37,905 nt of DNA from positions 1 through 37,905 of the forward strand of contig JAJXVS010000003.1 of NCBI GenBank assembly GCA_021782015.1, read 5' to 3'. This document shows positions 9,051 through 17,176 of this stretch, piece after piece. The notes beneath the pieces were generated by a model. It searched no databases, was not told the origin of the DNA, and saw nothing but the letters and a program-made list of their open reading frames with translations. Source of the DNA: a bacterium. GTDB taxonomy: Bacteria; Spirochaetota; Spirochaetia; Treponematales; Rectinemataceae. Numbering within the stretch: the first letter of the stretch is position 1; each line of letters opens with the position of its first letter. A program made the translations under genes and the position numbers.

Positions 9051-10349
9051 TCAATCCTGCAATTCCCGAAGCTCCTTCGACCTGGCCATCCAGAGGGCGA
9101 GGAGGAGGACGGCCAGCGCCGAAACGCCGAAGATGAGCGCGAGAGGCAGTCGCTGCACCAGGGCCCCTCCGGCCAGATAGCCTAAAGGAACGCTGAGCGA
9201 AATGAGGGAGCTAAAGAAGCCCCAGAACCTTCCCCGATACTCGTCCGCGGTCCGCCTTTGCAGGAAAAGGGTGATCGGCACATTGATGAAGGTTACCGAG
9301 AAACCGATGGCGAAACTGAGACCCGACACCAGCCAGGTGATGCCCCATATGCCGAGCCCCTTTCCGAAGGGCCCGAGGGCCGACACGATGAAGAGTAGCC
9401 AGCAGGTGGCGAGGACACCGAGCCCCGCCAGAATGGCGGATCTCAGCCTGAGCCTCCCGATGACGCGAGGAACGATCGGTGAAGCGATCATCATGCCGAC
9501 GAAGACCGAGCCGGTCGCGAAGGCTAGCTGATACGATGCCGACTTCAGTACCACGTTGAAGAAATACGGAAAATATACGAAGCCGATGGGCATAATTAGG
9601 GCGTTATAGATCGCGAACAAGACACAGAAGGACGATATCAATCGGTCGTCCCGCACATAGCGGTAGCCTTCGCGGAGCTCGCGGGCCAGGGTCGAGATCC
9701 GCGCGCCTAGCGCCGGCTTCGGAGGAGAGCCCGCCTCCCCGGAAAGCCGTGGCTTCGCCTTGATTCTCACTCGCGCCTCGAGACCTGCCGATATGAGGAA
9801 GGAAAGGGCGTTGATCAGGAAGATCGCGGAGACTCCTGCCCAGGAAAATATGAGTCCCCCCGCCAGCATGCCGGTAATCGCCGTAAAGGACCAACTGAAC
9901 TGATTCAGCGACAGGGCCTTCGGCAGGAGCTTCGAGTCGACGACATTTGGGATGATGGCGCTCGCCGCCGGTCCGAAGACCGCCGCGCAGGTCGAAAGTC
10001 CCAGGGCGCCGACATAGAGCATCCAAATCTGCAATACGTTCAATTGATAAAGAATGGCGAGGGCGATCACGATGAGGCCCCTCGCGAGGTCCATCGCCAC
10101 GAGGATGGCCTTCCTGCTCGTACGGTCGGCAACAGCCCCGCCCAGGGGCGACAGGAGGGCTAGAACCAAGGAATCAACCATGAGGAATAGCGCCATCTGG
10201 AAGCCCGAATGGGTACGGTCGAGGATGAACCAAGAGATGGCGAAGGCATAGACCTGATCCCCCAGCTGCGAGACGAGCTTGCCGGAGAAGAGGAGGAGGA
10301 AATCGCGATTCGCGAGGATGCCGAACCGCCCGCCGATTTTCGCCATCAC
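9051..10349 (-). CDS. MFS transporter (macrolide-efflux-like subgroup)
   Basis: 12-TM hydrophobic pattern; NRDFLLLFSGKLVSQLGDQVYAFAISWFILDRTHSGFQMAL...SPLGGAVADRTSRKAILVAMDLARG. Confidence 0.88.
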   Translation of the reverse strand: MMAKIGGRFGILANRDFLLLFSGKLVSQLGDQVYAFAISWFILDRTHSGFQMALFLMVDSLVLALLSPLGGAVADRTSRKAILVAMDLARGLIVIALAILYQLNVLQIWMLYVGALGLSTCAAVFGPAASAIIPNVVDSKLLPKALSLNQFSWSFTAITGMLAGGLIFSWAGVSAIFLINALSFLISAGLEARVRIKAKPRLSGEAGSPPKPALGARISTLARELREGYRYVRDDRLISSFCVLFAIYNALIMPIGFVYFPYFFNVVLKSASYQLAFATGSVFVGMMIASPIVPRVIGRLRLRSAILAGLGVLATCWLLFIVSALGPFGKGLGIWGITWLVSGLSFAIGFSVTFINVPITLFLQRRTADEYRGRFWGFFSSLISLSVPLGYLAGGALVQRLPLALIFGVSALAVLLLALWMARSKELRELQD

Positions 10350-10661
10350 TGCGGCTACCTGTCATAATGCTAGGCCCACGCGTCTATTCCGGCAATGCCT
10401 TGGGGATGCTCAGCGCTGAAAGAGCGCCTCGACGGCTTTGATCGCCTTGGAAGTGGTGGGCTACCGAAGAGCCTGCACTGTTTTGTTGGGCGCTGGATAT
10501 TTCTTGGCGCCACCATCGTCGCCCGAGCCCAAGATGGTGAGGGCGACCACTACTTTGCTTTGGAATATATATTTAGAAACGCCAGCAGATTTCTCGCTTG
10601 CTATTTTTTGTCTTGCAATGACCGCATATTATCATTATATTGATAGATAAGAGGTGCTTTT

Positions 10662-10919
10662 ATGCCGACCATCAGACCTATCTCTGAGCTACGAAATAAC
10701 TTCTCGCAGATTTCTGAGATCGTCCATTCGGATGACGAACCCATCTTCCTCACGAAAAATGGCATAGGCGACATGGTCGTCATGTCGATTGATCTTTATG
10801 AACGGCAGATAGCCCAAATTGATCTCTATCAAAAACTTGCCGAGGCCCGCCAGGAAATTGCCAATGGCGCAAAGGGCAGAGACGCTGGCTCCTTCATTCA
10901 AGGGCTCATGCAGGCATGA
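10662..10919 (+). CDS. Phd/YefM-family antitoxin
   Basis: MPTIRPISELRNNFSQISEIVHSDDEPIFLTKNGIGDMVVMSIDLYERQ: classic YefM/Phd fold start. Overlaps the downstream toxin ORF (ATGA). Confidence 0.9.
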   Translation: MPTIRPISELRNNFSQISEIVHSDDEPIFLTKNGIGDMVVMSIDLYERQIAQIDLYQKLAEARQEIANGAKGRDAGSFIQGLMQA

Positions 10920-11224
10920 CTGATTCAGATTACAGGGTCCTCATCTTCCCAAAAGCCGAGGAAGATATTCGAGACACAAAGTACTACCTCGAAAACAAAC
11001 TGAAGACATCGGCCAAGCCTTTGCTTGAAAAGATCATGAAGCACATTGCCATGATCGAAGAAAATCCGTTCATATTTCCCATACTAAGTGACCCATACCT
11101 CAATCAGCTGGGATATCGGATGATCCCAATAGACAACTTCATTCTATTCTATGTTGTGAAAGACAAGGAAGTCCAAATTCATAGATTCATCTTCGGCCGA
11201 AGGAACTATCAGCTACTCTTTTGA
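10916..11224 (+). CDS. RelE/ParE-family toxin
   Basis: YRVLIFPKAEEDIRDTKYYLENKLKTSAKPLLEKIMKHIAMIEENPFIFP...YRMIPIDNFILFYVVKDKEVQIHRFIFGRRNYQ. Confidence 0.9.
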   Translation: MTDSDYRVLIFPKAEEDIRDTKYYLENKLKTSAKPLLEKIMKHIAMIEENPFIFPILSDPYLNQLGYRMIPIDNFILFYVVKDKEVQIHRFIFGRRNYQLLF

Positions 11225-11300
11225 GCAAGGTTCGGGCAAATCGACAATTCGCAGTTTTGCCACTGTGCCTGGGAAAGCCAGCCCTTCGCCCAGCCTATAA

Positions 11301-11360
11301 TTGTCCAGCATGATGGACAATTATATTGACAAGTCGCATTTCGTCCATCATGCTGGACGA
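11301..11360. promoter_or_regulatory. Twin palindromic operator-like sites upstream of the DUF4143-type ATPase
   Basis: Site 1 ttgtccagcatgatggacaa (11301-11320), site 2 tcgtccatcatgctggacga (11341-11360). The 16-nt cores are exact reverse complements and each is near-palindromic (gtcca-N6-tggac). A TATAAT hexamer lies at 11296-11301. Confidence 0.65.
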
Positions 11361-11362
11361 TA

Positions 11363-12571
11363 ATGAAGGAAGAATTGCTTCCCCGGCCCCGCTACATCGA
11401 CCGGGCAGGCCCCTGGGTTGGAACCACGCTCATCAAGGTTCTCACCGGTCAACGCCGCGTCGGCAAAAGCTCGATCCTGCGCAACCTCGCATCGATCTAT
11501 GGCGCGGAGCAACCGGAACTTCGCCTGGTATTCATAGACAAGGAGCTTTCGGAATGGGACCAGGTCCGCGATGCTGCCAGTCTCGAGAAGGCCGCCGCCT
11601 CGGAAAAGGGGGAGCGCGTCGCTCTCTTCATCGACGAGGCCCAGGAGATCCAAGGTTTCGAGCGGGCCCTTCGCAGTCTGGCCGCCGACGGTCTTCATGA
11701 CATTTGGGTGACCGGCTCGAACGCCCGTCTCCTCTCCGGCGATATCGCCACCCTTTTCGCCGGGCGGACCGCGACCCTCCGTGTCCGCGCCCTCGATTAC
11801 GCCGAGTTCCTCCGCTTCCACGGCCGGGAGGACTCCGACGAGAGCCTCGCTCTTTACCTGCGCTACGGCGGCCTTCCCTTTCTCAGAAATCTCCGGCTCG
11901 CCGACGAGACGGCCTTCGAGTATCTACGCGGGGTCTTCGACGCGATAGTCCTCAAGGACATCGTCCAGCGCCACGGTGTGCGCAATCCGGCCATTCTGGC
12001 GCGCATCGTGGAGTTCCTCGCCGATTCCATCGGCAGCCCCGTTTCCGCGCGTAACGTCGCCAACTACCTGAAATCGAAGGGCATCGACGCCTCGCCCCAA
12101 ACCATCCTCGACTATTTCGGACACCTCGCCGATGCCTACAGCATCAATCGCGTTCGCGCGGAGGACCTCCAAGGCAAACGCCTTCTCGAATCGGGCGACA
12201 AGTACTATTTCGAGGACCTCGGCCTGCGGAGCGTCGCGCGGGGCTTCGACCAACGCGACATCGGCAAGATCGTTGAGAACGCGGTCTATCTCAAACTCGC
12301 ATCGGAGGGCTGGGAAATCAAATCGGGCCGCGTGGGAGACCGGGAGATCGACTTCGTCTGCGAGCGCGGCGGCAAGCGCATCTATGTCCAGGCGGCCTAC
12401 CTCCTGCCCGACGGACCGACCAGGGAGCGCGAGTTCGGCTCTCTTTTGGCCCTGAGGGACGCCTGGCCTCGCTATGTGGTCTCGATGGACCCCATAAGGG
12501 CCGACATGGAAGGCGTGCTGCATCTGAGTCTGCGGGACTTCCTCCTGAACGGAGAGAGAGTAGGAGAATAG
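11363..12571 (+). CDS. AAA_14 / DUF4143-type ATP-binding protein
   Basis: VLTGQRRVGKSSILRNLA (Walker A), VALFIDEAQEIQGFERALRSL (Walker B), VTGSNARLLSGDIATLFAGRTATLRVRALDYAEFLRFHG, C-terminal nuclease-like GREIDFVC ... KRIYVQAAY. Confidence 0.9.
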   Translation: MKEELLPRPRYIDRAGPWVGTTLIKVLTGQRRVGKSSILRNLASIYGAEQPELRLVFIDKELSEWDQVRDAASLEKAAASEKGERVALFIDEAQEIQGFERALRSLAADGLHDIWVTGSNARLLSGDIATLFAGRTATLRVRALDYAEFLRFHGREDSDESLALYLRYGGLPFLRNLRLADETAFEYLRGVFDAIVLKDIVQRHGVRNPAILARIVEFLADSIGSPVSARNVANYLKSKGIDASPQTILDYFGHLADAYSINRVRAEDLQGKRLLESGDKYYFEDLGLRSVARGFDQRDIGKIVENAVYLKLASEGWEIKSGRVGDREIDFVCERGGKRIYVQAAYLLPDGPTREREFGSLLALRDAWPRYVVSMDPIRADMEGVLHLSLRDFLLNGERVGE

Positions 12572-12609
12572 CGAAGCGGGCTTGCCCTGCGCTTGAGTCT
12601 TCGTAGTTG

Positions 12610-15597
12610 TTAGAGTGGCAGTTCTCTCGCGACAGGTTGGTCTTCTTCCCTCCACCAATCCGGGTTGTCGCCCTTCACCGGACGGTAGGACACGCCCAGG
12701 GCGGCGAAATGTTTTCGCGCGCATTCGATCTTGCGCCTCTCGTCGGGGTGCTGGAGTCGAGCCATGTTCTCGGTTCCCTTGGTTTCGCGGACGAGCTCCA
12801 TCTTGAGTCGGTGTTGCGCGTTCCAGCGCAGTACTCCCCAGTCGGGATTGTAGTTTCCGATCAGGCGAGGGATGCCGATCTTGAAGGTCGGCGGGAATTT
12901 GAAGTAGAGGATCGTCTTGTCGTCCACGCCGTCATTGAGCTGGTGGATGAAGGCGACCTCGTTCTCGGAGTCTTTCTGGACAAGGTCATAGAGGGATCGA
13001 TCTCCGTGCCCGGCGACCAATTCCTTCGCGGGATACTCTTTGGAGGGCGGAAAGACCCTCTCGATATCGCGCATATCCACATCCTCTTTCTGGGTATATT
13101 CCAGGCGGTCGGTGATATGGTCGGCGAGGGCTTCCCGAATCGTTCCGATGAAGACGGAGGCGAAGCCCTCCGGATTCACTATGAATTGCTTCTTTCGCGC
13201 CTCTCCAAGACCTTTCCAGATTTCGAGAATGGTCGAGCGCGTGAGCGAGAGCTCCTCGGAGGCGCGCTCCATCAGGTTCGGCTTCGGCAAGGAGCCCGGC
13301 TCTTCGGCCACTTTTCGGGTCGAGCAGGACTGACCCTTCTCGGTGCTGAATACGATCGGCTTGTCCGGGCCGAGGATGCCGCCCTCCGAAAATTCGACGG
13401 AGGCCGAATCGCCCCTTCCCTTCACCTCGGTGACCTTAAAGGGTTTCAGGACCGGCTCGGCGAGCGCCTTGGCGAGGTCGCTGCCCTTCTTGACATCGTG
13501 CGTGGAATCCGAAACCTCGCCATTGCTCGAATTCTTCCGGATTCTGATCCGCGCGACCGTTCCGTCAGCCTCTTCGAGATCGATGCGCCAGTCGCTGATC
13601 ACATAGACGCCTTTAGTTATGACGATATGGGGAACAGGGTAGGCCGCGTTCTCGAGCCTGGCGACGGACTCGACTACCAAGGTCTCGGTATCGATGAGAA
13701 TCCGGTATTCCGTGCGCCGCACGAGCTTGTTCCAGAAGTTCTTGAAGTCGAGGGACTTGTAGACGCGGTCATTGCGCATGGCCGTGGCCTTGGCGCGGTA
13801 ATCCGCCGGCTGTTCGGGCGCCTGGTCGCCCGAATCGACATACTCCTTCTGGAGGCGAGCCACGTAGTTCGCGTAGCTGTCGTTCGCGACCACCGTGAGG
13901 AGATTGAGGCGGCGGTCCATGATCCGCCTGCCATCCTGGGTGACCGGTAAGCGGAGCCCCCTGCCGATCGTCTGGCGTCTCGCCTTTTCCGAGCTGATCT
14001 CGCGGAGGGCGCAGATCTGAAAGACATTCGGATTGTCCCAGCCCTCGCGGAGGGCCGAGTGGGCGAAGATGAAGGAGACGGGCTCCTCGAAAGAAAGGAG
14101 CTGCCCCTTTCGCTTCATGATGAGGTCGTAGGCGATCTTCTCCGCCTTCTTGTCCTCCTCGGTCTTGGCATCATCCTCCAAGGCCGTGTCGACTTCGGCA
14201 TCCGTCGCGTTCACCTTCTTCTTCGCGAAGTAGCCTTCTCGGACCTGGGCCGCGGAATAGCGGCCAAACCAAGAGTCGCCGTCTTTGAGGCGCTCGAAGG
14301 CCTCGTCGAATAGGCGGCGGATGATGGCGTCGTCGCCCTTGTAGCTCGAAACCCGGTCCACGAAGAAGAGCGTGAGCACTTTTACATTCTGGTCTTTGAG
14401 CTCGCGCTGCTTGGAGAAATGGACGAGGATGGTCTCCTCGATCTGGCGCTTGAAGAGCGCCTCCCTGACCAAGGCGGCGTTGCGCTCACCCTCGAGCTCG
14501 CAGCGCTCTCCATTCGCGAAGGCGACAAAGCCGTCGGCTCTATTGATCTCCTCGATCACCCAGCCGGCATAGGCGGGGTTCCCCGTCTTTGCAGCGAGAT
14601 CGGCATGGGCGCCGAGGGTCATCTCGATTTCGACCAAGGCCCCTTCGGCCATCGCCATGAGGCGAAAAAGGGCCGAGAGGCTCTTGTCGATCGAAACGAG
14701 CCTGAGCCAATCGGGTCGGGCGGCCGTACTCTGCGCCTCCACGAGGCCGAGAACCTCGATCTTCTTAACTAGGTTCTTCTCGAAGGCCTTGAAGGGCGTG
14801 AGCTTGTGAATGACATTGGGCGCCTCGCGACCTGGAGTCGCGGAGAAGTTCAGGGCAAAGAGTGGCTTCAGGGTCCGCAGGGCCGCCTTGGCCTTGAGCG
14901 ACGCGTAGTTCTGGGACTCGTCAAGGATGAGTATGGGCCTCGTCTCCTGGAGGTACTGGTAGGGAAGGAGGTTGCCCGGAAGATTGTCGGGCTTCTTGAA
15001 GACCTTGTTCGACTTCTTGTTGAAGGAATCGAGCGTGATCACGAGGATCTCGACGAATTCGGAGGTGGCGAAATTCTTGAGGTCCTGGACGTTCCCGTCG
15101 TAAGGAAGGGCTGTCACGTTCTCGTTGCCGTAGAGGCCCTTGAAGTGCTCCCTCGTGTCCTTGAGGGCGCCCGCCACGCCTTCCCAGATCGCCACGCTCG
15201 GGACAACTATGATGAACTTTCCGAAGCCGTAACGCTTGCGGAGTTCGTAGATGACTCTCAAATAGACATAGGTCTTCCCCGTGCCGGTCTCCATCTCCAC
15301 GGTGAAGGAGGGGTATTCCCAGGTGTCGCCCGAGATCCCTTCCACCATGAAGCCCGAATCCAGCTCTACCGTCATGCTCTCGGGAAGCTCGCCCTCCCTC
15401 TGGACGGCCTGGAGATTGTCGAGGAGCCAGCTCGCCTCGAGGCTGTACCAGGTCGGCAGGTTCGGGACGATGTCCTCGAGCTGCCTTCCCGAGGAGGTGT
15501 CGTAGCGCGAAAGCCCCTCAAAGACCCCGATGACGCTCCCGACGGCGGCGAGCTGGTGTTCCTGGTCGGCCTCGTACTTGATCGTGACAGAATTCAT
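12610..15597 (-). CDS. Type III restriction endonuclease subunit (Res; DEAD/DEAH helicase + PD-ExK nuclease)
   Basis: FTVEMETGTGKTYVYLRVIYELRKRYG, ILILDESQNYASLKAKAAL, SALREGWDNPNVFQICALREISSEKARRQTIGRGLRLP; C-terminal NPDWGVL...ELVRETKGT (PD...ExK). Confidence 0.93.
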   Translation of the reverse strand: MNSVTIKYEADQEHQLAAVGSVIGVFEGLSRYDTSSGRQLEDIVPNLPTWYSLEASWLLDNLQAVQREGELPESMTVELDSGFMVEGISGDTWEYPSFTVEMETGTGKTYVYLRVIYELRKRYGFGKFIIVVPSVAIWEGVAGALKDTREHFKGLYGNENVTALPYDGNVQDLKNFATSEFVEILVITLDSFNKKSNKVFKKPDNLPGNLLPYQYLQETRPILILDESQNYASLKAKAALRTLKPLFALNFSATPGREAPNVIHKLTPFKAFEKNLVKKIEVLGLVEAQSTAARPDWLRLVSIDKSLSALFRLMAMAEGALVEIEMTLGAHADLAAKTGNPAYAGWVIEEINRADGFVAFANGERCELEGERNAALVREALFKRQIEETILVHFSKQRELKDQNVKVLTLFFVDRVSSYKGDDAIIRRLFDEAFERLKDGDSWFGRYSAAQVREGYFAKKKVNATDAEVDTALEDDAKTEEDKKAEKIAYDLIMKRKGQLLSFEEPVSFIFAHSALREGWDNPNVFQICALREISSEKARRQTIGRGLRLPVTQDGRRIMDRRLNLLTVVANDSYANYVARLQKEYVDSGDQAPEQPADYRAKATAMRNDRVYKSLDFKNFWNKLVRRTEYRILIDTETLVVESVARLENAAYPVPHIVITKGVYVISDWRIDLEEADGTVARIRIRKNSSNGEVSDSTHDVKKGSDLAKALAEPVLKPFKVTEVKGRGDSASVEFSEGGILGPDKPIVFSTEKGQSCSTRKVAEEPGSLPKPNLMERASEELSLTRSTILEIWKGLGEARKKQFIVNPEGFASVFIGTIREALADHITDRLEYTQKEDVDMRDIERVFPPSKEYPAKELVAGHGDRSLYDLVQKDSENEVAFIHQLNDGVDDKTILYFKFPPTFKIGIPRLIGNYNPDWGVLRWNAQHRLKMELVRETKGTENMARLQHPDERRKIECARKHFAALGVSYRPVKGDNPDWWREEDQPVARELPL

Positions 15598-15608
15598 GCT
15601 TGTCCTCG

Positions 15609-15662
15609 TCGATCGTTACAAAAATCGGGGGAAAATGTAACGATCGAGAGGGATCGTTACAT
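15609..15662. promoter_or_regulatory. Three-copy operator-like repeat immediately upstream of res
   Basis: tcgatcgttaca (15609-15620), its perfect inverted copy tgtaacgatcga (15636-15647), and a third copy gatcgttacat (from 15652), all within 50 bp of the res start codon at 15597. Confidence 0.6.
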
Positions 15663-15686
15663 CCCGCGTGCAACAGGATGCTAGCC

Positions 15687-16136
15687 TCATGGCTCGTCCG
15701 TCGATATAGCAAGAAACACGCGGAGCTTCAGCGCCTCGTTCATGTCATACTCGTCATGGATGACCGCCTCGATGACATCGTGAAGGAGTTCCTTGTCGAT
15801 CCTTCCGGCCGCGACATGGTAGCTGATGTTTTCCATCTCTGCGATGAATGACGGCACCCGAAAGACATAGCCATTCTTCAGGAGCATGTCGGCGCTGAGG
15901 GAGATGGCGATCCTTTTGTTCCCGTCAAGGAAGCAGTGGAACTTGTTCGAGCAGAAGAAGAGGTGTGTCAGCTTGTCGACAAGGGTGGGGTAGTAGACAT
16001 CGTTCCGGATATGGGCGAGGACGCTTTCGAGCTGCGCGATGTCGCGGTAGCCTAACAACCCCCCTCCCGACACCTCGATCGTCCTAGCGTGGATTGCGAG
16101 CGCCTGCTGCAGGTCGGGATAGATGATCTCCATCAA
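15687..16136 (-). CDS. Doc/Fic-fold death-on-curing family protein
   Basis: Fic/Doc motif HCFLDGNKRIAISLSADMLLKNGY; N-terminal Doc-like LQQALAIHARTIEVSGGGLLGYRDIAQLESVL. Confidence 0.9.
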   Translation of the reverse strand: MMEIIYPDLQQALAIHARTIEVSGGGLLGYRDIAQLESVLAHIRNDVYYPTLVDKLTHLFFCSNKFHCFLDGNKRIAISLSADMLLKNGYVFRVPSFIAEMENISYHVAAGRIDKELLHDVIEAVIHDEYDMNEALKLRVFLAISTDEP

Positions 16137-17176
16137 TCCCTTTCCTTGAGGCGCCTGAAGACATCCTTCGCCTCCTCAAGCCGCTCGGAGAGCTCCTTGC
16201 TCTTTTCCCCGAGGAAGCGCTCGAACTCCTCCGCTTTGAGCGGCGTCACGTATTCGGTGAGCTGCTTGTGGAGGGCGTCGCGGAAGGCGAGGTCCCGGCT
16301 CGCCATCTTGTTCCGAGCCCGCTCGACCAGGGGACGCCAATGTGCCTGGGCCTCGAACAGCTTGAAGAGCTCGTCGGTCTCCCAGCTCGTCAGCTTGCGG
16401 CCAAGAGCGTCGGCTTTCTTGCGGATCTCGTCCCCAAGACCACATTCATACGAAGCGACGAGGTCGAGGATTTCTGCGTAGAAGGTGTCGCGAACCGCGT
16501 CCTTCTCGTGAAGCCTGAGCACCTTGCGGTACTCCTGGGCGTTCTCCCGGAAAATGCTCACATAGATCTTGTCGGTGTAGAGGGGGTACTTGAAGTTCCC
16601 CATCGCCACGCAATCACGGAGAGCATCTGTGAATTCCTTGCGGTAGTTCTCCTCCACGAAGGCGGCATGGATAAAGTCCTCGTCCCTCTGGTTGATGTAC
16701 TTTGTCCCGCCTCCTGTGCGGCGGTTAATCGTGTCCATGACAATATCGAGGATGGCCGTCCGGAGGAGCCTGGCACGTTCGCTTTCGGTGATCAGCATGC
16801 CGATATCGAGGAAGGCTCGGAAGTCGAAAACCGCGAGCTGGGGGGCCCGTGCGATGTTCCCGAAATCTATTTCGGGAACATGCTGCGATTTCAAGGCTAA
16901 TTTCAATTCTCGCAAGGCTTTTCCTCGCAAAATCCTGTAGCCATTCGCCTTGAGCTCGGCTTCGCGGCTGGAAAGATAATTCTCTATCGTCCTTACACTT
17001 ACCTCAAAGAAAGCGGCGACCTGCTCCTTGAGGAGAAGGCGCCGTCCCTCGAATTCGATCGTCGTGACGGAGGCTGCCTTTTCGATTTCCGCGAGGGCAT
17101 AGGGGTTGTTGAGGATGTTCTGGCGGACGACCTCGGAATCGGGCAGCCCGCCAATAGCGGTCTCGGCATCGCTCAT
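16133..17176 (-). CDS. HTH DNA-binding protein (RhuM-like) associated with the type III R-M operon
   Basis: RRLLLKEQVAAFFEVSVRTIENYLSSREAELKANGYRILRGKALRELKL resembles a RhuM-type DNA-binding start. Overlaps mod (17173-17176) and doc (16133-16136) by 4 nt. Confidence 0.65.
   Translation of the reverse strand: MSDAETAIGGLPDSEVVRQNILNNPYALAEIEKAASVTTIEFEGRRLLLKEQVAAFFEVSVRTIENYLSSREAELKANGYRILRGKALRELKLALKSQHVPEIDFGNIARAPQLAVFDFRAFLDIGMLITESERARLLRTAILDIVMDTINRRTGGGTKYINQRDEDFIHAAFVEENYRKEFTDALRDCVAMGNFKYPLYTDKIYVSIFRENAQEYRKVLRLHEKDAVRDTFYAEILDLVASYECGLGDEIRKKADALGRKLTSWETDELFKLFEAQAHWRPLVERARNKMASRDLAFRDALHKQLTEYVTPLKAEEFERFLGEKSKELSERLEEAKDVFRRLKERD

Noticed and set aside
10395-10650. Two short plus-strand ORFs before the antitoxin
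   Set aside because: No RBS or family; if anything the minus strand carries a relic coding segment.
12607-13950. 447-aa plus-strand ORF opposite res
   Set aside because: No motif; opposite strand encodes clear type III Res.
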